Shown piece after piece: positions 14,923-19,303 of a DNA stretch of 19,303 nt. Each line of letters starts with the position of its first letter. Within the stretch, counting starts at the first letter, position 1. The DNA lies in contig JBBITI010000048.1 of assembly GCA_037440885.1 (NCBI GenBank), positions 1 to 19,303 on the forward strand. The letters run 5' to 3'. The stretch is from JBBITI01 sp037440885 (GTDB lineage: Bacteria > Chloroflexota > Dehalococcoidia > Dehalococcoidales > UBA2162). Under the pieces are notes generated by a model. That model was not told the origin of the DNA. It did not search any database and saw nothing but the letters and a program-made list of their open reading frames with translations. The translations under genes and the position numbers were made by a program.

Positions 14923-15636
14923 ATGGAAGTTCTTCTAGTCGGGGACAACGAGAAAACTGCCGACGAAATCTCCATGTATCTCCGGATTCGCTATCCGGAG
15001 GTTTCGGTAATTAAAACCGCTGGTGCAATGAAAGTTGCCGACCAGTTAATGCACCTTCACTGCAACCTGATCATTGTGCATTCAATCACTTCAAACGCCG
15101 CTGTTGTTAATCTCGTAAAAACCGTTCGGCAGTTATCGGCATCACCTCTGCTGGTTCTGGGTGAAGGTGAAAATAGTGAAGAACGAGCCCTGGCTCTGGA
15201 AGCCGGTGCTGATGAATTCATCACCAAGCCTTACAGCTTGGTCGAATTTCTGGCTCGCTGTGCTGCCGTGTTGCGCCGCATGGGTTCGCACCATCGCACC
15301 GGGCGTATAGTCTCTTGTGATAGTCTGGAAATACACCTGGACCGCCGCGAAGTATTTCTTGCCGGTGCCCGGGTCCGGCTTACGCCGATTGAATATCAGA
15401 TACTTGCCCGGTTAGCCCAGGTAAATGGCCATGTCGTCGACCCCGACGACCTTCTCGAACATGTCTGGGGTTCCGAATACCGGGGTGAATCCAGTTTATT
15501 GAAAACCTACATTTATCGCATCCGTCGTAAGTTGGAAGTGCAAAAGGGGGCCAATTTTATTGTCAATGAACGTGGCTTCGGGTACCGCTTGGCCCGGGAG
15601 CAATTAGTCTCTGAATTGGATTCTCCGGCCGCCTGA
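14923..15636 (+). CDS. OmpR/PhoB-type regulator with a degenerate receiver domain
   Basis: This 237-residue protein has an N-terminal receiver-like domain (1-118) and a C-terminal winged-helix DNA-binding domain (about 128-225; LTPIEYQILARL, the LLEHVWG turn, SLLKTYIYRIRRKL recognition helix, RGFGYRL wing). In the receiver the strand that normally ends in the phosphorylated Asp reads CNLIIVHSIT, placing H53 at the acceptor position. The acidic pocket is D8-N9, the usual Thr/Ser position reads VLGEG, and only K102 (TKPYS) is kept. Phosphorylation by a standard histidine kinase is therefore unlikely, and no kinase is nearby. AAGGAGAG precedes the ATG. The gene follows the UGSC gene by 71 bases without an evident terminator, so they may share a transcript and the regulator could control this locus. 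Confidence 0.88.
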   Translation: MEVLLVGDNEKTADEISMYLRIRYPEVSVIKTAGAMKVADQLMHLHCNLIIVHSITSNAAVVNLVKTVRQLSASPLLVLGEGENSEERALALEAGADEFITKPYSLVEFLARCAAVLRRMGSHHRTGRIVSCDSLEIHLDRREVFLAGARVRLTPIEYQILARLAQVNGHVVDPDDLLEHVWGSEYRGESSLLKTYIYRIRRKLEVQKGANFIVNERGFGYRLAREQLVSELDSPAA

Positions 15637-15817
15637 AGTTAAATCGTGAGGTGATGAGTATACGAAAAATAAACAATTAATTTTTCGATAAATGCCTCTA
15701 ACACGCTTTCTGGTTCGTCTTAGCCCGAAAATAGGTTGTTGCCGAAATTGGGATCACTGTTAATGCAGGGGAAAGTATTTGTATTAATAACTTTAAAAAT
15801 AAAGGAGGAGGGAAACG

Positions 15818-17641
15818 ATGCAGCACAGAAAATTTATATGGGTCCTCATGAGCCTAGCAATAGCGCTGTCACTGGCACTCATCGGTTGTGGTGAGAAGCA
15901 ACCGGCGACGACAACTACAACCGGGACAGCCACACCAACGCCCACGAAGACCACCGTAAGCCCCAAACCGGATACGACCAAGCCGGTATATGGTGGTAGC
16001 TTGTCTCTGGTACTGGGGGCTGAGCCTACATTCGATTTGTTGCAACTGGGGAAAGCCTGGCCTCACTTGCAAAGCCATGAATATCTCTGGGATGGTGACT
16101 GGACCAGGGGTAATGCCGGTGGTTACGGCTCTAAAGAGTTCTCTTGGTCGGAAAGTACCAATATCCCCGACCTCAATGTCGGTATGATCGCTGAAAAAAT
16201 CACCTGGGAGGTCAATGCCGAAAAACAACAGGTCGTCACGACGATCAAGGTACGCGAGGGTGTTAAATATGCCCTTTACCCCGAAAGAGAAGCCAGTCGT
16301 CTCGTCGCCGGGCGGCAAGTTACCGCTGACGACGTCAAATTCTGCATGGATGAGTTTCACAATAACCCTGACTCGATGAACTTCAAGTTATTCCCGCAGA
16401 CCCGCGGCCTTTATATTCAAAAGACCGGCCCCTGGGAGTTACAGATGACTCTTCCGTTTAAAGAACATCTCGCTGCTTCCATGCGCGTCCTCGGTCTCAC
16501 TATTATTTACCCCCCTGAAGTCTATAAAAGATACGGGGCTGCCTTTAACGATCCAAAAAATGATGTCGGCACCGGTCCTTACATCATCACCGATTATGTC
16601 TCCGGTAGCATGGTGTCTTTGAAGCGTAATCCTAACTACTGGATGAAGAATCCCATTGGCCCTGGGAAAGGGGATCAACTGCCTTATATCGAAAACTTGA
16701 AATACTATATTCTTACCGACCTCTCCACCCGCGAAGCCGCCCTTCGTACTGCAAAGCTTGATAGGCTGGGTGGTTTCGATCCGGAAGCGACCGACCTGAT
16801 GCGCAAAAGTGCCCCGAACCTGATAAGTGCGCCCGCCGCAACCTGGAGCATCGCCCCGGCTTACATGCGCACCGACAAAGCACCTTTTACTGATAAGCGG
16901 GTGCGCCGGGCACTGCTTATGGCCACTGATTTTAACACTATCAATAATAGTCTTTATCGGGGTCTCGGACAGATTCTGAGCTGGCCGACCTGGGATACAG
17001 TTGCCTATCGTGATATCTATCTGGGGTTGAATGATCCCGATTGCCCGGCATCGGTAAAAGAACTCTATACCTATAACCCGGAGAAAGCGAAAGCCCTCCT
17101 CACTGAAGCCGGTTTCCCAAGCGGGTTTAAAACCTCTATTGTTCTTACCAACGAAGAAAGGCAGATCGACTATTATTCGATCATCAAAGGGCAGTGGGCT
17201 AAAGTCGGCATCGATTTGACGCTGGAACCGAAAGAAGCCGGCTCCATCGTCCCGATTGCTTTCGCCGCCAGCTACGAACAACTGTTTGCCTTGTTCTATG
17301 CCCCGCCGTCTACCTGGCCGGAGCAAGCCAACTACTCCAATATCAACAACTGGGTAAACGCCGCCAAAGTCAACGACCCCTTTGTGGAACAAAAAGTTGC
17401 TGAGTCCCAATCAGCCGCAGTGACTGACTTCCGTGGGGCTATGAAGATCACCCGTGAGTTGATGAAGTATGTCCTCGACCAGGCTTACTGCATCCCCACC
17501 CCCCGCTACCCTCAGGATGTCATGTGGTGGCCGTGGCTGAAAGGTTACTCCGGTGAAATAAGCGTCGGTTATTTCTCTGGCGATTCCTGGGTGCGTTATA
17601 TCTGGATTGACCAGGCGATGAAAAAATCGATGGGTCGCTAG
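15818..17641 (+). CDS. ABC-type oligopeptide-family extracytoplasmic solute-binding lipoprotein
   Basis: This 607-residue precursor has a positively charged start, a hydrophobic core and the lipobox LIGC with C24 as the lipidated residue. A Thr/Pro-rich linker (about 30-55) tethers the mature protein to the membrane. The remainder fits family 5 solute-binding proteins (DppA/OppA type), including VSLKRNPNYW, VRRALLMATDFNTI and the YNPEKAKALLTEAGF segment. The family binds peptides, nickel chelates, sugars and other ligands, so the ligand is not predictable. AAAGGAGGAGGG (15801-15812) is a very strong ribosome binding site, suggesting high expression. No permease or ATPase gene follows; instead a strong terminator closes the unit, so the transporter's other parts lie elsewhere. 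It is unusually long (the family is typically about 500-550 residues), partly because of the linker. Confidence 0.92.
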   Translation: MQHRKFIWVLMSLAIALSLALIGCGEKQPATTTTTGTATPTPTKTTVSPKPDTTKPVYGGSLSLVLGAEPTFDLLQLGKAWPHLQSHEYLWDGDWTRGNAGGYGSKEFSWSESTNIPDLNVGMIAEKITWEVNAEKQQVVTTIKVREGVKYALYPEREASRLVAGRQVTADDVKFCMDEFHNNPDSMNFKLFPQTRGLYIQKTGPWELQMTLPFKEHLAASMRVLGLTIIYPPEVYKRYGAAFNDPKNDVGTGPYIITDYVSGSMVSLKRNPNYWMKNPIGPGKGDQLPYIENLKYYILTDLSTREAALRTAKLDRLGGFDPEATDLMRKSAPNLISAPAATWSIAPAYMRTDKAPFTDKRVRRALLMATDFNTINNSLYRGLGQILSWPTWDTVAYRDIYLGLNDPDCPASVKELYTYNPEKAKALLTEAGFPSGFKTSIVLTNEERQIDYYSIIKGQWAKVGIDLTLEPKEAGSIVPIAFAASYEQLFALFYAPPSTWPEQANYSNINNWVNAAKVNDPFVEQKVAESQSAAVTDFRGAMKITRELMKYVLDQAYCIPTPRYPQDVMWWPWLKGYSGEISVGYFSGDSWVRYIWIDQAMKKSMGR

Positions 17642-17688
17642 GCTCGACTACCGGTTAAACACGGTCTTCAGTGAAACGCAACTTCGTT

Positions 17689-17724
17689 CCGGGCAGGCTG
17701 AAATGCCTGCCCGGTTCTTGTTTC
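17689..17724 (+). terminator. Rho-independent terminator after the solute-binding protein gene
   Basis: CCGGGCAGGC (17689-17698) and GCCTGCCCGG (17705-17714) form a perfect 10-bp GC-rich stem around the six-base loop TGAAAT, followed by the T-rich tail TTCTTGTTT. It lies 48 bases past the stop codon and separates this gene from the next one. Confidence 0.9.
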
Positions 17725-17798
17725 GGTTCCTACTGTGAAAATAATCGGTTTTATGTTATTGTGAGGTTATTGCCAATCCTGGTGCAGGAGGAATTCGC

Positions 17799-19043
17799 TT
17801 GGACAAACATCCTGAAGAACTGTTCCACGAGAGAAGTAAGCGGATCCAGGACGCTATCGCTTTAAAACGCCCCGACCGCACCCCCTTTGCTCCCTTTGCC
17901 ACTTTTTTCCCGGTCAAATATGCCGGGTTATCTTTTACCGAAGCGATGCACGATTACACCAGGCTGGCATCGGCGGTAAAAAAATTCATGGCCGATTTCC
18001 AACCGGATGCCCTTCCTGATACCTTCCGCATTTTGGCCTGGGCGCCGACTCTGGAAATTCTGGATTACAAACAATTGGTTTGGCCGGGTCACGGTGGTAA
18101 ACCGGATGTCACTTACCAGTTTGTCGAAGGCGAATACATGAAAGTCGAGGAGTACGATACCTTCCTCGACGATCCCTCGGACTTTCTGCTGCGCCGCTTC
18201 TCCGGTCGTGCTTGGGGTACTCTCCAGCCGCTCGAGTGGCTACGGCCGCTGAGCTGGGCATGGTACACAAGAATGCCGTCGTTTGTCTCCGTTTTCGGGC
18301 GGCCTGAGGTGGCTGCCGCCCTGGAATCGCTGGTTAAAGCCGGACAGGAAGCTCAGCGCATGATCGCCGCCGCCACCGACCTTACCCGGGCTATGGAGGA
18401 ACAGGGTTACCCCCGCCAGTTTGTGTCGTCTACGTATGCTCCTTTCGACTATATTGGCGATTTTTTCCGCGGTACCCGCGGCGTCATGCTCGATATGTTT
18501 CGCAATCCGCGCCAATTACTAGCCGCTATAGATAAGGTGCTGCCCTCGCTGGTCGAACAGGGCGTCTCGGTCGCCCGCACCTCCGGTGCCAACCGTGTTT
18601 TCATCCCGCTTCATAAAGGCCTCGACGGATTCATGTCCCCAGAACAGTTCCACACTTTTTATTGGCCGTCGTTAAAAAAGTTGATGTTGGCGTGCATCGA
18701 AGCCGGTTTGACTCCCAATCCCCTTTTCGAAGGCGATTGTACTTCCCGCCTGGAGATCATCAAGGACATTCCCAGAGGGAAGGCTGTCTATTGGTTCGAA
18801 CGCACTAACCTCTTCAAAGCTAAAGCCGTCCTCGGTGATACCGTCTGTATCGAAGGCGGCCTTCCCGCATCATTGATGATCGGGGGGACTCCGGACCAGG
18901 TAAAAGCTCATTGCCGGAAGCTGATTGATGAAGTAGGTAAAGAAGGCGGTTTGATCATCAACGGCGATGTTGGTATCCCCGATGAGTCCCGGGTAGAAAA
19001 CGTGCTCGCTTTGGCCGATTTCATTAAAACCTACCGCCCCTGA
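17799..19043 (+). CDS. uroporphyrinogen decarboxylase (URO-D)-like family protein
   Basis: This 414-residue cytoplasmic protein has the TIM-barrel pattern of the URO-D superfamily (COG0407), which includes haem-pathway UroD and the MtaA/CmuA methyl-corrinoid:CoM methyltransferases. The N-terminal SKRIQDAIALKRPDRTPF (13-30), LHKGLDGFMSPEQF (271-284) and the C-terminal GGTPDQVKAHCRKLI (362-376) are typical. At the place where MtaA-type enzymes carry HxC zinc ligands this protein has E311-G-D313-C314, with a second cysteine at C350; the ligand set may thus be altered. TTG is the start, behind GCAGGAGGAATT. It is unlikely to be the haem enzyme; a methyl-transfer role with a corrinoid protein is plausible but no corrinoid protein is encoded here. 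The terminator upstream implies its own promoter, which I could not place confidently. Confidence 0.87.
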   Translation: MDKHPEELFHERSKRIQDAIALKRPDRTPFAPFATFFPVKYAGLSFTEAMHDYTRLASAVKKFMADFQPDALPDTFRILAWAPTLEILDYKQLVWPGHGGKPDVTYQFVEGEYMKVEEYDTFLDDPSDFLLRRFSGRAWGTLQPLEWLRPLSWAWYTRMPSFVSVFGRPEVAAALESLVKAGQEAQRMIAAATDLTRAMEEQGYPRQFVSSTYAPFDYIGDFFRGTRGVMLDMFRNPRQLLAAIDKVLPSLVEQGVSVARTSGANRVFIPLHKGLDGFMSPEQFHTFYWPSLKKLMLACIEAGLTPNPLFEGDCTSRLEIIKDIPRGKAVYWFERTNLFKAKAVLGDTVCIEGGLPASLMIGGTPDQVKAHCRKLIDEVGKEGGLIINGDVGIPDESRVENVLALADFIKTYRP

Positions 19044-19078
19044 ATCAGGTTTCCGGTCCTAACCCTTCCTGAATTAGA

Positions 19079-19107
19079 TTGACAACTCGTGTATGATATG
19101 TTAGTAT
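19079..19107 (+). promoter_or_regulatory. promoter for the gene beginning just beyond the window
   Basis: TTGACA (19079-19084, perfect -35) and TAGTAT (19102-19107, 4 of 6) are spaced by 17 bases. The predicted start near 19114 falls on a tandem repeat, and a ribosome binding site lies at the very end of the window, giving a leader of about 190 bases. Confidence 0.5.
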
Positions 19108-19113
19108 CATTAG

Positions 19114-19138
19114 CCCGGACATTCATACCCGGATATTC
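19114..19138. repeat. imperfect tandem repeat CCCGGAYATTC at the predicted transcription start
   Basis: CCCGGACATTC (19114-19124) and CCCGGATATTC (19128-19138) agree in 10 of 11 bases with a 14-base period. Placed just downstream of the promoter, they could be an operator for the next gene. No copy was noticed elsewhere in the window. Confidence 0.4.
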
Positions 19139-19290
19139 GGCGACTGTTTTCACATGGGAAAGCCCGTATTGGGATTAAAATTGCCGGGAATACCGGAGGG
19201 TGAGAGTAATTTCAGTTCTGTTGTCCTAGTTAATAATGCTTCAAAGTAGTGGGATTTTTAAAGAATACCACTGCTTACATGAGGGTAAAA

Positions 19291-19301
19291 AGAAAGGAGG
19301 A
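19291..19301 (+). promoter_or_regulatory. Shine-Dalgarno of a gene starting past the window end
   Basis: AGAAAGGAGG is a near-perfect ribosome binding site within the last dozen bases, implying a start codon a few bases beyond position 19303. The coding sequence itself is not in the window. Confidence 0.6.
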
Positions 19302-19303
19302 AT

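Noticed and set aside
16439..17410. Long minus-strand reading frame opposite the solute-binding protein gene (323 codons)
   Set aside because: It is antisense to a confidently assigned gene, has no recognisable domains and reflects codon bias of the real strand.

Overview
The window looks like a chromosomal segment from an anaerobic bacterium, most likely a Chloroflexota of the Dehalococcoidia type. This placement is an inference from gene content: a GT2 glycosyltransferase fused to a GtrA domain, a small double zinc-ribbon protein, a uroporphyrinogen-decarboxylase-like (URO-D) protein, an oligopeptide-type lipoprotein and an in-frame-UGA selenoprotein. No rRNA or ribosomal protein gene is present to confirm it. 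I see no phage, insertion sequence or CRISPR array.

Layout. (1) 2-2370, minus strand: a cell-envelope glycosylation pair, a polyprenyl-phosphate sugar synthase (GT2 + GtrA) overlapping a PMT-type GT-C mannosyltransferase. (2) 2653-4475, plus strand: a double zinc-ribbon protein, an acetoacetate-decarboxylase-family protein with a consensus promoter, and a tRNA-Glu(CUC). (3) 4540-8934, minus strand: a probable four-gene sulfur cluster. It runs from an SLC13/RCK_C anion transporter to a metallo-beta-lactamase/tandem-rhodanese protein, then two half-size YeeE/YedE permeases. (4) 9162-12749, minus strand: a two-gene set resembling the I and D subunits of Mg-chelatase (AAA+ ATPase and VWA protein) without the large catalytic subunit. 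(5) 13229-19043, plus strand: a UGSC-family selenoprotein fused to a large uncharacterised C-terminal domain, an OmpR-type regulator whose receiver lacks the phospho-acceptor Asp, an extracytoplasmic solute-binding lipoprotein followed by a strong terminator, and a URO-D family protein. The last 260 bases hold a promoter, a tandem repeat and a ribosome binding site for a gene starting just outside the window.

The highlight is the UGSC gene. The TGA at 13538-13540 interrupts one continuous 540-codon frame exactly at a U-G-S-C motif, and a bulged hairpin sits immediately downstream where a bacterial SECIS is expected. The same gene and two neighbours end at TGA, so TGA is not simply reassigned. 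The selenoprotein, atypical regulator, solute-binding protein and URO-D protein lie in one orientation and may form one functional neighbourhood. Their joint role is unknown.
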